Shown: one piece after another, positions 33,083 to 42,269 of the stretch
How the letters are laid out: every line of letters begins with the position of its first letter
How positions within the stretch are numbered: the stretch's first letter is position 1
DNA from: Candidatus Nanopelagicales bacterium
Lineage (GTDB): Bacteria; Actinomycetota; Actinomycetes; S36-B12
Assembly: GCA_018402075.1 (NCBI GenBank)
Contig: JAGYJP010000004.1
Coordinates: forward strand, 1 to 64,000
Direction: 5' to 3'
Length of the DNA: 64,000 nucleotides
Program-made: the position numbers and the translations under genes
Notes under the pieces: generated by a model
What the model saw: the letters and a program-made list of their open reading frames with translations, nothing else
Database searches by the model: none
Told to the model about the DNA's origin: nothing

Positions 33083-33104
33083 TTGCACCGATATGGGCAA
33101 GTGT

Positions 33105-33890
33105 CTAATGACATGTGAGATCAAGATTGGAAGCTGCCCATTTCAAGTCGGGGTCAGGTAACTGAATGGCGGAATTACTCATTATGTTAACTTCCGAATC
33201 TATGCGATTTTGAGCCTCATCCGCAGTGACTATTCCTTTGAGGTCGATCCATGTGACCCAGCATGGCAAGTCCCCGCCATGTTTCGACAGGTACCGAAGT
33301 CCGTTTGGTCGTGACCCATCGTCAAGGGTTTGTGTTGCTAACCAGGCAGCAATGAAACAAGTGAGTACACGGTTCTTACCAGTAATGTCAGATACGTCTA
33401 ATGGTTTCTTGGCGGCGCCCAAATGATCTTTCCACTGAGATGATGCGCGCCGCAACACGCTGATAGTTTCAGATGATGTTATGTCTATGTACCTGCTTTC
33501 AGGTGTGACGGATACTTCGGCAATGGATCGAGCCAACCGCCATTGCGCGGGGACGCTTCCTGGATTCATATGACCAAGTTCTCGCCAGTCCCTTGCAAGT
33601 GGATCTTCAGTGCTGCGAACACCGTCAAGGAAGTGAGGGAAATCAATTTCTGCAAGTTTCAATGGCGCCAGGGCTTCAATGAAGGCACCTTTGCGGTCTG
33701 AAGCACCATAGAGAGATGCGACTCCCTCAACGTCGAAGCGACCCCATGTCGGCTGGGGTGATCCACTCCTTAAAGGTGGGCGGGTGGGCCCATGATTATT
33801 GCGATGGACCCGCCATAGAGCCGTTCGGGGAGCACACACCAAACGTAAACCGGTAGAACGGCAGATGCGTGACTCCGCGTCCGCCGTCAT
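33105..33890 (-). CDS. RES-domain toxin of a RES-Xre module
   Basis: This protein of about 261 residues contains the RES landmarks: LWRVHRNNHGPTRPP, PTWGRFDVEGVASLYGASDR, KGAFIEALAPLKL and a final GLRYLSKHGGDLPCW. The Arg, Tyr, Glu and Ser that give RES its name are all in place. RES toxins degrade NAD+, like MbcT. The ATG at 33890 lies 4 nt after the antitoxin stop; a TTG at 33917 would overlap the antitoxin. It shares a transcript with the Xre gene. Confidence 0.88.
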   Translation of the reverse strand: MTADAESRICRSTGLRLVCAPRTALWRVHRNNHGPTRPPLRSGSPQPTWGRFDVEGVASLYGASDRKGAFIEALAPLKLAEIDFPHFLDGVRSTEDPLARDWRELGHMNPGSVPAQWRLARSIAEVSVTPESRYIDITSSETISVLRRASSQWKDHLGAAKKPLDVSDITGKNRVLTCFIAAWLATQTLDDGSRPNGLRYLSKHGGDLPCWVTWIDLKGIVTADEAQNRIDSEVNIMSNSAIQLPDPDLKWAASNLDLTCH

Positions 33891-33894
33891 GTGG

Positions 33895-34275
33895 TTAGCC
33901 GACCCACGTACCTTCAACGAAAGCTTCTGCGGCTTTCAATACCTCTAGTTCGTTTCCTTCGCGAAGCGCCACAACAGGGGCTTGCTCGTTAAGGAAAGGA
34001 TTGGCACCCACGAACCAATTTCGCGCCACGTGATCTGACTCAGCGTCTGCCAACATGAGCCACACTCTATGGGCAGTGGTGAGGCGCGACAAGGCCCCAT
34101 TTTTGGGTGTGGGTCCATCAATTTTCGCCCACCGGTATGGAAGTTTTGAGTCGTTGACACCGGCCAAAGTAGCGACGAGTGAAGCGCCTAGGTGCATGTT
34201 CATTCGACCCACTAACTCATGAGTTTCCAGGCGTGTTGTTTCCTGATGTGTTGAAACGGCAATATCTGTTGGCAT
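33895..34275 (-). CDS. Xre/MbcA/ParS-type antitoxin
   Basis: This 126-residue protein has a helical N-terminal part with HLGASLVATLAGVNDSKLPY and WAKIDGPTPKNGALSRLTTA. It ends AHRVWLMLADAESDHVARNW and FVGANPFLNEQAPVVALREG, the DUF2384/MbcA C-terminal motif that occupies the RES active site. An AAAGGGG Shine-Dalgarno precedes the ATG at 34275. Upstream lie two direct repeats at 34303-34323, likely its operator. Confidence 0.87.
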   Translation of the reverse strand: MPTDIAVSTHQETTRLETHELVGRMNMHLGASLVATLAGVNDSKLPYRWAKIDGPTPKNGALSRLTTAHRVWLMLADAESDHVARNWFVGANPFLNEQAPVVALREGNELEVLKAAEAFVEGTWVG

Positions 34276-34302
34276 TATCGGATCCCCTTTCACCACCATA
34301 TT

Positions 34303-34323
34303 TACCACTAATATACCACTAAT
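34303..34323. promoter_or_regulatory. Two direct repeats, likely operator of RES-Xre
   Basis: TACCACTAAT occurs at 34303-34312 and again at 34314-34323, an 11-bp period that puts both on the same face of the helix. It lies 27 nt before the antitoxin start. Confidence 0.65.
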
Positions 34324-34362
34324 TATTCACCTTGCGGTACTGGCATCAGAGGAAATGGGGAA

Positions 34363-34386
34363 GGGCGCGGAAATTAATCCGCGCCC
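34363..34386 (-). terminator. Hairpin after the Ig-like protein gene
   Basis: GGGCGCGGA pairs with TCCGCGCCC around AATTAA, 24 nt beyond the stop codon. No strong T run follows on the minus strand. Confidence 0.6.
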
Positions 34387-34410
34387 ATTCCATTACTGAC
34401 AATTACTGGG

Positions 34411-35652
34411 TTATCGGCGGGGCTTTCTAGGTGGAGCCTGCACGCCCACAACATATGTATTTGTATCTGTGGTGTACAAAGCTGTTCCCGGTGTCATGGC
34501 TGTGACCACGCATTGTCCGACTCCGACTGCAATGATGTTATTGCCTGCGATCACGCACGGCCCCTGCTCGGAGAACAACACGGGTGCACCGCTTGTGGTG
34601 GTACCAGTGAGTGCAACACTCTGCCCGACCGTCAGGGTCAATGGTGACCCGCCGGTGAGAGTTCCGAACCCAGCAGCACGGACGCTAATGGAATCCTGTG
34701 GCAGTGGCGGAAGTACGTTGACCGACTGCATCGAGGAACCACTTGAGTTGCGCACGGTAGATGAGTAGTCAACTCGCAGGTTCTGCACGCCGACCACATT
34801 CGGTGTCCATAGCCAGTTGGCAACTCCATTGACGGTAGGAATAGACGGCGAGATCCCGCCTAGGTTGCTAATAAATGCAGCACTGCCTTCGGGCATATTG
34901 AATCCGAGCACAGCGCTCAGCAGCACCGGCTGGCCAACGTAGATGTACTGGCTAATTCGCATTGCAATGGGCACCACGTCGCTTTGCAGGCTAACAGTGG
35001 TTTGCGGCGAGGCCGATCCGGTGACTGTTGTGTTACTCGGCACAAATGTTGCGGACAATGACGATCCAACATTTGCTTGTGGTGACCAATTCATGGTGAC
35101 ACTCGAGGAACCGGTTCCAGCGATGGGTGATAGCGATCCTGTTGCAATCACATTCAGGTTTTGGTTGTACACCGTCACCGTGCCCTGTGGTGAAACAGTG
35201 CCTACGGGCGCTGTGACAATCGCGGTGAGCGGTGCATTCTGGCCGAGTTGCGCGAAGTTTGGCGCTAGCAGGGTTGTGCTGGTGGACAGTGGTGACACGG
35301 TGATATTGGTGGTACCCAAACTTGTGGCAGTTCCCAAACCAGATATCGTCCAGATGCCCGCCGCTGACGGCAGCCAATTGAGGTACCCGTAGCCGTTGCT
35401 CCCAATGGTGGTTTGCAGGGACCCTCCCACTCCGCCCGACTGGAATCCAATGGTGACAACCTGCCCGCTAAATCTTGGGGCGGAGATAACAATTTCTTGC
35501 GTAACCCCTGCGATTCCGTTTGGGGTGGCAATAAAGGTGCCTTGGGTGGTTCGGGCGGTTGCTGCGCCAGCCGTGACCAGTGAGCCTCCAAGGCCCACTC
35601 CAAAGACAAGGGCTGCGCTCAGCGCAATGCGGGAAATTCTCCGTGACATCAT
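34411..35652 (-). CDS. Secreted Ig-like repeat surface protein
   Basis: The 413-residue protein has a signal peptide (RRISRIALSAALVFGVGLGG...). Several beta-rich repeats follow, such as TTNITVSPLSTSTTLLAPNF, GTVTVYNQNLNVIATGSLSP and SIPTVNGVANWLWTPN, in the manner of bacterial Ig-like domains. The end carries GPCVIAGNN...GVGQCVVTA (probable disulfide) and a basic PPRKPRR tail. GGAGG lies about 6 nt before ATG 35652. It is likely a cell-surface or matrix protein; no binding partner can be named. The tail could be a sorting signal or an electrostatic anchor. Confidence 0.75.
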   Translation of the reverse strand: MMSRRISRIALSAALVFGVGLGGSLVTAGAATARTTQGTFIATPNGIAGVTQEIVISAPRFSGQVVTIGFQSGGVGGSLQTTIGSNGYGYLNWLPSAAGIWTISGLGTATSLGTTNITVSPLSTSTTLLAPNFAQLGQNAPLTAIVTAPVGTVSPQGTVTVYNQNLNVIATGSLSPIAGTGSSSVTMNWSPQANVGSSLSATFVPSNTTVTGSASPQTTVSLQSDVVPIAMRISQYIYVGQPVLLSAVLGFNMPEGSAAFISNLGGISPSIPTVNGVANWLWTPNVVGVQNLRVDYSSTVRNSSGSSMQSVNVLPPLPQDSISVRAAGFGTLTGGSPLTLTVGQSVALTGTTTSGAPVLFSEQGPCVIAGNNIIAVGVGQCVVTAMTPGTALYTTDTNTYVVGVQAPPRKPRR

Positions 35653-35703
35653 GTTCTCCTCCAACTCGTGGTTGCTCAAGGCTACCCTCTGAGGGCTACT
35701 ACC

Positions 35704-36579
35704 ATGGTCTTGGCGCAGAAATGTGCCCTAAATGGCTATCCAAGCCGAACTTGGCCCAGCGAGAGGACCCCACCCCGCGTGCTCACCGCCCTGTACCAGC
35801 AGCGGGCACTCGTGTGGGCATTTGCCGGCCGGGACCTTTCCACCCGCTACCGCACCAGCAGTCTGGGTTGGCTCTGGTCACTGGTCCAGCCGCTGATCCA
35901 GCTCCTGATCTACGCCGCCGTGTTCAGCCTGGTGTTCCGGGTGCAGGCGCCCGGCTTGGGATCTGACCCCGAGCGCACCAGCTTTGCCGCCTTCCTGTTC
36001 ACCGGCATGGTGACGTGGAACGTTTTCTCGGGTCTGGTCATTCAAAGCATGGGCTCTCTGCGCTCAAATGCCGAGCTTCTGCGCAAAGTCAGATTTCCCG
36101 CCTGGACCCCGATTTTGGGAACTTCACTTGTCCAGATGATTCAAGTCGGTCTGGAAGTTCTGGTGCTAATCGGCATGTTCATTTTCTTGGGCAATATTGG
36201 CATCACCTGGATCCTGGCAGTGCCGATCCTGCTGGCCGCTGCCCTTTTTGGTCAGGGTGTGGGTTTCATGCTCGCGATTCTCAACGCTCGCTTCGGCGAT
36301 GTTCAATACATTGTCACGGTAACTCTCGGTGCGCTTTATTTCCTCACCCCGATCCTTTACCCCATGTCACTTATCGAGAACACCGCCAGTTGGCTCGCGT
36401 GGATCGTGGAACTCAACCCCATGACCTGGTTCGTGACTGCCATGCATGACGTCATGTATTCCTTGCAGTTCCCACCAATCTGGGTGGTGCCCGCACTACT
36501 CGCATTCGGCATGGCCGTGTTCTGGCTGGGCTTCACGGTGTTCAACCGGTTGAGCAAAGACATTGGAGAGATCCTGTGA
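35704..36579 (+). CDS. ABC-2 type polysaccharide export permease (Wzm-like)
   Basis: This protein of about 291 residues has a GRDLSTRYRTSSLGWLWSLV opening, the hallmark of Wzm/TagG/RfbA permeases, and six transmembrane helices. SLRSNAELLRKVRFPAWTPI and NPMTWFVTAMHDVMYS are typical too. With the ATPase that follows it would export a lipid-linked glycan. The start is taken at ATG 35704; a GTG at 35779 (VLTALYQQRALVWAF) is a plausible shorter start. It overlaps the ATPase gene by 4 nt. Confidence 0.9.
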   Translation: MVLAQKCALNGYPSRTWPSERTPPRVLTALYQQRALVWAFAGRDLSTRYRTSSLGWLWSLVQPLIQLLIYAAVFSLVFRVQAPGLGSDPERTSFAAFLFTGMVTWNVFSGLVIQSMGSLRSNAELLRKVRFPAWTPILGTSLVQMIQVGLEVLVLIGMFIFLGNIGITWILAVPILLAAALFGQGVGFMLAILNARFGDVQYIVTVTLGALYFLTPILYPMSLIENTASWLAWIVELNPMTWFVTAMHDVMYSLQFPPIWVVPALLAFGMAVFWLGFTVFNRLSKDIGEIL

Positions 36580-37788
36580 CCGAGTACGCAATCGAGGCCG
36601 TAGATATTAGTAAGCGCTTCTCGCGCTTCACCGACCGGCGCGACACCATCAAAGAGCGTTTGATTCGCGGAAAAGCCAAAGCGCAGCCAGGATTTCTGGG
36701 CCCTGAAGCATGTGAACCTGCAGGTTCCCAAAGGCAGTGTGTACGGCTTGATCGGCCATAACGGCAGTGGCAAGTCCACCATGCTGAAAGTGATTTCGGG
36801 AATCTACCGCCCCACCAGCGGCACCGTTACCACCCGCGGTCGCCTCGCGGCTCTCATTGAATTGGGCGCAGGTTTTCACCCGGAAATGAGCGGTCGGGAG
36901 AACATTAAACTCAACGGTTCCATTTTGGGTCTGTCCAAAAAGAAATCACAGATGCCACCGACGAAATCATTGACTTCAGTGGACTGCGTGACTTTATTGA
37001 TGACCCGGTCAAGCACTACTCCAGTGGCATGTATGTCCGGTTGGGCTTCTCTGTTGCGGTGCATATGCGCCCCGATATTTTGTTGGTAGATGAAGTCATT
37101 GCAGTAGGCGACGAAGAATTCCAACGCAAGTGTTTCGATCACCTCTCTGCTTTGCGCAAAGCTGGCAAAACAATCGTGGTGGTTTCCCATGGTCTTGGTC
37201 AACTCGAAGGACTCTGCGACGAAGTCACCTGGCTAGACCACGGCGAGGTGCAGAAAGACCGGGACCAACCACCGAAATTATTAATGCCTACCTGGAACGA
37301 GTGAACACCGAGGAGAGTGCTCGCAGTCGCCAGGTCAGTGCCACCCGCTCCCCCTTGAAATTGTCAACAACGAACTCGCGGTCACCAGCGCCACCATCAC
37401 GGACCAACACGGCGCACCACTCACTCACACCGAAACAACAAAGACATTCAATATCAATGTCACCATGGAAATCACCGGGGAACTCCTCGGACCAAACCTG
37501 CGCATTGCTTTCCAGCATGAAACCGGCCCACTGGTCACCATGGTCAGCAATCACCGCGTGGGCGCTGACTTCGGTGTCCTGCAGCCTGGCACCTACACCG
37601 TCACCGCAACCATTCCCAACAATCCGTTCCTGCCCGGCCGCTACCGCGTACATATAGATGTATTCGATTACACCGGCACCCGCACGCTGGACACCTGGAA
37701 TGAAGTCCTCGAGTTCCCCGTGCGCAGCGCCAGCGGTGAAATCGGCCAAGGATTCGTCACCATCCCAGCGACTTTCACAATCACATGA
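36576..37788 (+). pseudogene. ABC transporter ATPase (Wzt-like), four frameshifts
   Basis: Read through the breaks this is one ATPase of about 400 residues. In order it has TEYAIEAVDISKRFSRFTDR, Walker A GLIGHNGSGKSTML, LIELGAGFHPEMSGRENI, KHYSSGMYVRLGFSVAV (signature region), Walker B ILLVDEVIAVGDEEF and the H-loop VVVSHG. A Wzt C-terminal glycan-binding domain ends at 37788 (ITGELLGPNLRIAFQHETGP...). The breaks are at 36690-36691 (extra G), 36937-36941 (missing A), 37259-37260 (missing C) and 37350-37354 (missing C). Each is a one-base change in a run. The gene overlaps both neighbours by 4 nt. It is called pseudogene only because the frame is not intact. Confidence 0.82.
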
Positions 37789-39514
37789 TTAAGAAAATCC
37801 GCCGGCCACTGGGCAAACTCAAACGAGCCATTAAGCGCAAGCTCTACGAACGCAATATCGGCAAGCAATACAAAGTCTGGCTCGAGCAAGCCAGCCACAC
37901 CACGCCAGGCAGTCTGGATTATGCAATCACCATTTCCATTCTTGTCCCGGTCTACAACCCACCATTGCCATTCCTTCAGGAGTGCCTGCAATCAGTGATA
38001 GATCAGGAAGCCCGTAACTGGGAACTGATAATCACCAATGACGGTTCCACGAACCCAGAAGTCAACACCTACCTGGACCAATTCAAAGAACAGCACGCCA
38101 ACGACCCTCGGATCAAGGTTCTGACCAAACCCAATGGTGGAATCTCCAGCGCAATTAATCATTCATTGGCACAGGCCACGGGTCAATACATTGGCATGTT
38201 GGATCATGACGACACTTTGGATCCCCGGTGTATCAGCACTTTCACCCAAGTGATCCTCGAAAGCAAAAATCCAGATGCCGTCTATTCAGATGAAGACAAA
38301 ATCGACTCCAAAGGCAATCACTTTGAGTTGTATTGCAAACCAGATTTTTCCCCTGAGTTGCTGTTAACCCAAATGTATCTTTGTCACTTCACCACCTTCA
38401 AACGTGACCAGGTGAACTCCGTTGGTGGATTGCGAACCGAGATGGATGGGGCGCAAGACTTTGACCTCGCCCTGCGCCTGCTCCCCACCCTCACCCAGCA
38501 ACACGCAAAAGTGATCCACATACCGCTACCCCTCTACCACTGGCGCTCGTGGAGCGAAAGCACCGCGCAAAGCATTGACGCCAAACCTTGGGCTCAACAA
38601 GCAGCGCAACGCGCCCAACAGGATTACCTCAACAAAACGTTCGGTGGTGGCGAATCAACAACCCAGCAGTGTCAAAGGCCTCAATGAAATTCACCCGAAA
38701 ACACAACCAACAAAAGTTTCGGTGATCATTCCCACCATTGGAACAAGCAACATACAACAACACCAACACATTCGTCGCGGACGCCATCAAGCTCGCTCAG
38801 AGATAAAGAACACCAAACAGAATTCGAAGTAATCGCGGTAACGACAGGAGAACTACCACCAATCCCCGGTGCGGACAAACAGGTTGTTTATTCCCCCAAC
38901 CCAAACCTTCAACTTCAGTGAAGCAATCAACCTTGGTGCCCAACATGCAAGTAAGGACAGTGAGTATCTACTCCTGTTAAACGATGACACCACTGCGGAA
39001 TCAGACAACCCCATCACTCGTTTGCTGGAACTCAATCAGATCCACGGTGTCGGTGCAGTCGGTGCCAAACTCACCTATCCCAATGGCAATCTGCAGCATG
39101 CCGGAATCATTCTTGCTTCCCAGTGGGCCCACCCACCCGTATATTTCCAAATCCGGCAAGGACTACGGCTACTTCGGTGCCACCCTCACCCCACGCAACT
39201 ACCTCGCAGTTACTGCCGCAGCCATGCTGGTCAACAAACAACTATTCAACGAACTCAATGGTTTTGACACTGCATTTGCCAAAGACTTCAACGACGTGGA
39301 CTTCTGCCTGCGAATCCAGGACCAGGGACAAAGAATCGCCTGGACCCCTTACGCCCATTTCACCCACCATGAGGGCGCAAGTCTGACTCGCAAGAAATCA
39401 GACCTGCAGGAACAACAACTCTTCACGCAGCGGTGGGGCAGCAAGTACCCTGTTGACCCCTACTACTCCCCAGCGCTCAATCAAGATCTGCAGAGAATCT
39501 ACGAGGCCCTGTAA
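37785..39514 (+). pseudogene. Two-domain GT2 glycosyltransferase, several frameshifts
   Basis: The first domain is intact: ITISILVPVYNPPLPFLQEC, KPNGGISSAINHSLAQATGQ, YIGMLDHDDTLDP (metal site) and AVYSDEDKIDSKGNHFELYC. The second opens KVSVIIPTIGTSN and has NLGAQHASKDSEYLLLLNDD and FNDVDFCLRIQDQG. Together these match the double-GT2 glycan polymer enzymes. Single-base breaks lie near 38651-38655, 38750, 38791-38793, 38901-38909 and 39119-39121 (extra C). Coding on both sides remains of good quality. The start ATG overlaps the Wzt stop and the stop overlaps the next start (TAATG). Confidence 0.82.
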
Positions 39515-41129
39515 TGGAATCACCCACCTTCAAGACCAAGTCTGGTCGCGTTGTCACCGTTGAAGGGCGACCCTCAGCTTCTGACCATGGATCGAATTCA
39601 ACTGTTCAGTGAGCACTTTGATTCCGACCCACGCATTTTCACCATCAGCATCATGGCCACGGACAACGCCAACCTCAATGGAACATTTCTGCGAGCCACC
39701 GCCCCGGCAGGCTGCCTGATTGCAACAGCAAGAAACGACATTGCAACTGACGCTCAATCAGCGTCAGAGCGAGGCTTGTGGCACGACTGGTGGTTCACCA
39801 CCAGTGCGGATGCACAGAAGGCTCCCATCATTGCGGAACCCAGTGCCATGGATCTCCAAGAGCGCGAGGACCCAAGTTCCTCCCATTACGCGGCCTTCAA
39901 TAACACACCGATTGATCCCAACAACCTCACGGTGACAATCGATGTCACTTGGCTTGGCCCGCATGAAACCGGTGCGCAAGTCATGACAACCGCTGGAACA
40001 GCAGCGCTAGCCGAGCAACCAAGCATCAAGAGCATTCGACTTGTTGGCCTGAATGAACTTCCCACCTACGCCAGACACCTCACCGATCATCCCAAGATCA
40101 CCCTTGGTGGAGAAGGCCAAACCGACATCATGTGGTACCCCAACCAGATCGATCAGCGAGTGGATATCTCTCAGGCCCGCAAACTCGGTAGACGCGTTAT
40201 CACCACATATTTAGATTTAATCGCTTACGACATTCCTAAATATCACGCATCGCCTGAATCCTGGGCCGCCTACCGTGCCATGCAACGCAAAATCGCCCTC
40301 AGCGTTGACGGAATCACCACCATCAGCAAAGACGTGGCCAAACGCCTCTACCAAGAAACTCCAGGACTTGACCCCAAGCGAATCCAAGCAATCCCCCTCG
40401 GCCTAAACCACATCACAGCCGACACTGGAAATGACCAAGCCCAAAGACCTGAAAACAGACAAACCATTTCTCCTAGTCTTAGGGAACGACTTCCAACACA
40501 AAAACCGGGACTTTGCTATTAAAGTCTGGCAACAACTCCTTGACCAAGGCCACTCAATTGATCTAGTCCTTGCAGGACTACATGTTAAAAGTAGCAGTTC
40601 TAAAGACCTAGAAATTGAATTGACAAATAGGCATGTCAACCTTCGTGGCACCGCTCACACTCTTGGTCATGTCTCGAGTGAGGAACGATCTTGGTTGCTG
40701 CAAAATGCACAAGCTGTCATTTATCCCTCGAGCGCCGAGGGTTTCGGTCTTGTCCCGTACGAGGCTGCCACGCTCAACACTCCGTCAACTTTTGTGGGAT
40801 TTGGTCCTCTCAAGGAAATATCGCAGTTAAAAGATTTGCCATCATTCTGGAGGATCGACTCCTTCACAAGTGATCTCGATCAAATTTTGGCGTGTTCGGA
40901 ATCTGAGCCTTACCGGGTCACTCACATGAAAAGGGTCATCCAGAGCATGTCATGGGAGCATTTCGCGACGGAACTAGTTAATTTCTTACTAAAAATTGCG
41001 ACAATGCAAACCTCCCCCAGTGCGACGCTTGGTAACTCCCAGGCGGCTGACTCCGCCACCTTGGCCCAGGTTCTCAACAGCAAGTCATGGAAGGTTACTG
41101 CGCCTCTGCGGAAATTTAGGTCCGATTAA
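39514..41129 (+). pseudogene. GT4 glycosyltransferase, two frameshifts
   Basis: The N-terminus from ATG 39514 is MESPTFKTKSGRVVTVEG. After an extra G in 39565-39567 the frame continues GDPQLLTMDRIQLFSEHFDS and covers the first GT-B domain (GLNELPTYARHLTD, VDGITTISKDVAKRLYQET, IPLGLNH). A second break at 40429-40431 (extra A) leads into the donor domain: LLVLGNDFQHKNRDFAIKVW, IYPSSAEGFGLVPYEAATLN. It ends NSKSWKVTAPLRKFRSD, the motif shared with the GT at 31271. About 537 residues if repaired. Confidence 0.82.
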
Positions 41130-41256
41130 TGATCAAGGAAGGCAACTCGATTATCAGAGGTGATTTGTGCCCCGACATTCCGTTATCGAGCATTTCACTC
41201 AATAAAGAAGCACTAGATAGGGTTCGGATACGCGATCTGAAATATCGGAGGAAACC

Positions 41257-42261
41257 TTGAGCGACACGAAACGTGCCTTGATCACCGGGGTTACCGGTCA
41301 AGACGGCTCCTACATGGCTGGTCAACTATTGGACAAAGGTTATGAAGTCCACGGTGTGGTCCGCCGTAGCTCAACTTTTAACCGTAGTCGAATTGATCAT
41401 TTGCATCACGAGGATCACCTGCCCGGACGAAATCTGCATTTGCATTACGGAGATGTCACAGATGCTGCCCGAATGCATCAATTAGTCACCGACATTAAGC
41501 CCCATGAGGTGTATAACCTCGCTGCGCAATCGCATGTCAGGGTCTCTTTCGATGAACCCCTTTACACCGCCGAGGCTACAGGTGTCTCCACACTGAACCT
41601 ACTTGAAGCAATTCGAAGTGTAGATAAATCAATACGGTTTTATCAAGCCTCGACGAGCGAAATGTTTGGTGCAAGCCCCCCACCCCAAAATGAGGACACA
41701 CCTTTTTACCCACGTAGTCCATATGGTGCGGCCAAGGTGTACAGCTACTGGATCACCCGCAACTATCGCGAGGCGTACGACATGTTCGCGGTGAACGGTC
41801 AACTCTTCAATCATGAATCACCCAGGCGCGGGGAAACTTTCGTGACCCGGAAAATCACGTTGGCAGTTGCCAATATTGTGAAGGGCAATCAAAAGGAAAT
41901 ATGGATGGGTAATCTCGACTCCATCCGTGACTGGGGCTACGCACCCGAATACACCGATGGAATGTGGCGAATGCTGCAAGCATCAGAACCGGACGATTTT
42001 GTGTTAGCAACAGGAACCGCATACACGATTAAGGACTTCCTTGCTTTGTCTTTTGAGCATGTTGGATTGAATTGGGAAGACTACGTGAGATTTGATCCTA
42101 AGTTCCTTCGCCCAACTGAAGTAGATGAACTAATCGGCGACGCTTCAAAAGCAAAGGAAAAACTCGGTTGGGAAGCAAAGGTTTTTCCACCGGAGCTTGC
42201 AAAGATTATGGTGGATGCTGATATTGCGCGCCTTGAAGGTGCACCTGAGGGAGGGTTCTAG
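41257..42261 (+). CDS. gmd: GDP-mannose 4,6-dehydratase
   Basis: This 334-residue SDR enzyme makes GDP-4-keto-6-deoxy-D-mannose, the common precursor of GDP-fucose and GDP-rhamnose. It has the NADP site ALITGVTGQDGSYMAGQLLD, the RRSSTFNRSRIDHL loop, YQASTSEMFGA (Thr/Ser and Glu of the active site) and YGAAKVYSYW with the catalytic Tyr and Lys. NHESPRRGETFVTRKIT is diagnostic for GMD. The start is a TTG with GGAGG 5-6 nt upstream. Its product feeds the next gene, and fcl at 13 kb. Confidence 0.95.
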   Translation: MSDTKRALITGVTGQDGSYMAGQLLDKGYEVHGVVRRSSTFNRSRIDHLHHEDHLPGRNLHLHYGDVTDAARMHQLVTDIKPHEVYNLAAQSHVRVSFDEPLYTAEATGVSTLNLLEAIRSVDKSIRFYQASTSEMFGASPPPQNEDTPFYPRSPYGAAKVYSYWITRNYREAYDMFAVNGQLFNHESPRRGETFVTRKITLAVANIVKGNQKEIWMGNLDSIRDWGYAPEYTDGMWRMLQASEPDDFVLATGTAYTIKDFLALSFEHVGLNWEDYVRFDPKFLRPTEVDELIGDASKAKEKLGWEAKVFPPELAKIMVDADIARLEGAPEGGF

Positions 42262-42269
42262 TCAGCACA

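Noticed and set aside
36690..37354. Programmed frameshifting in the ABC ATPase
   Set aside because: Four shifts in differing directions in one gene and no slippery-site-plus-structure arrangement; error or decay explains it better.
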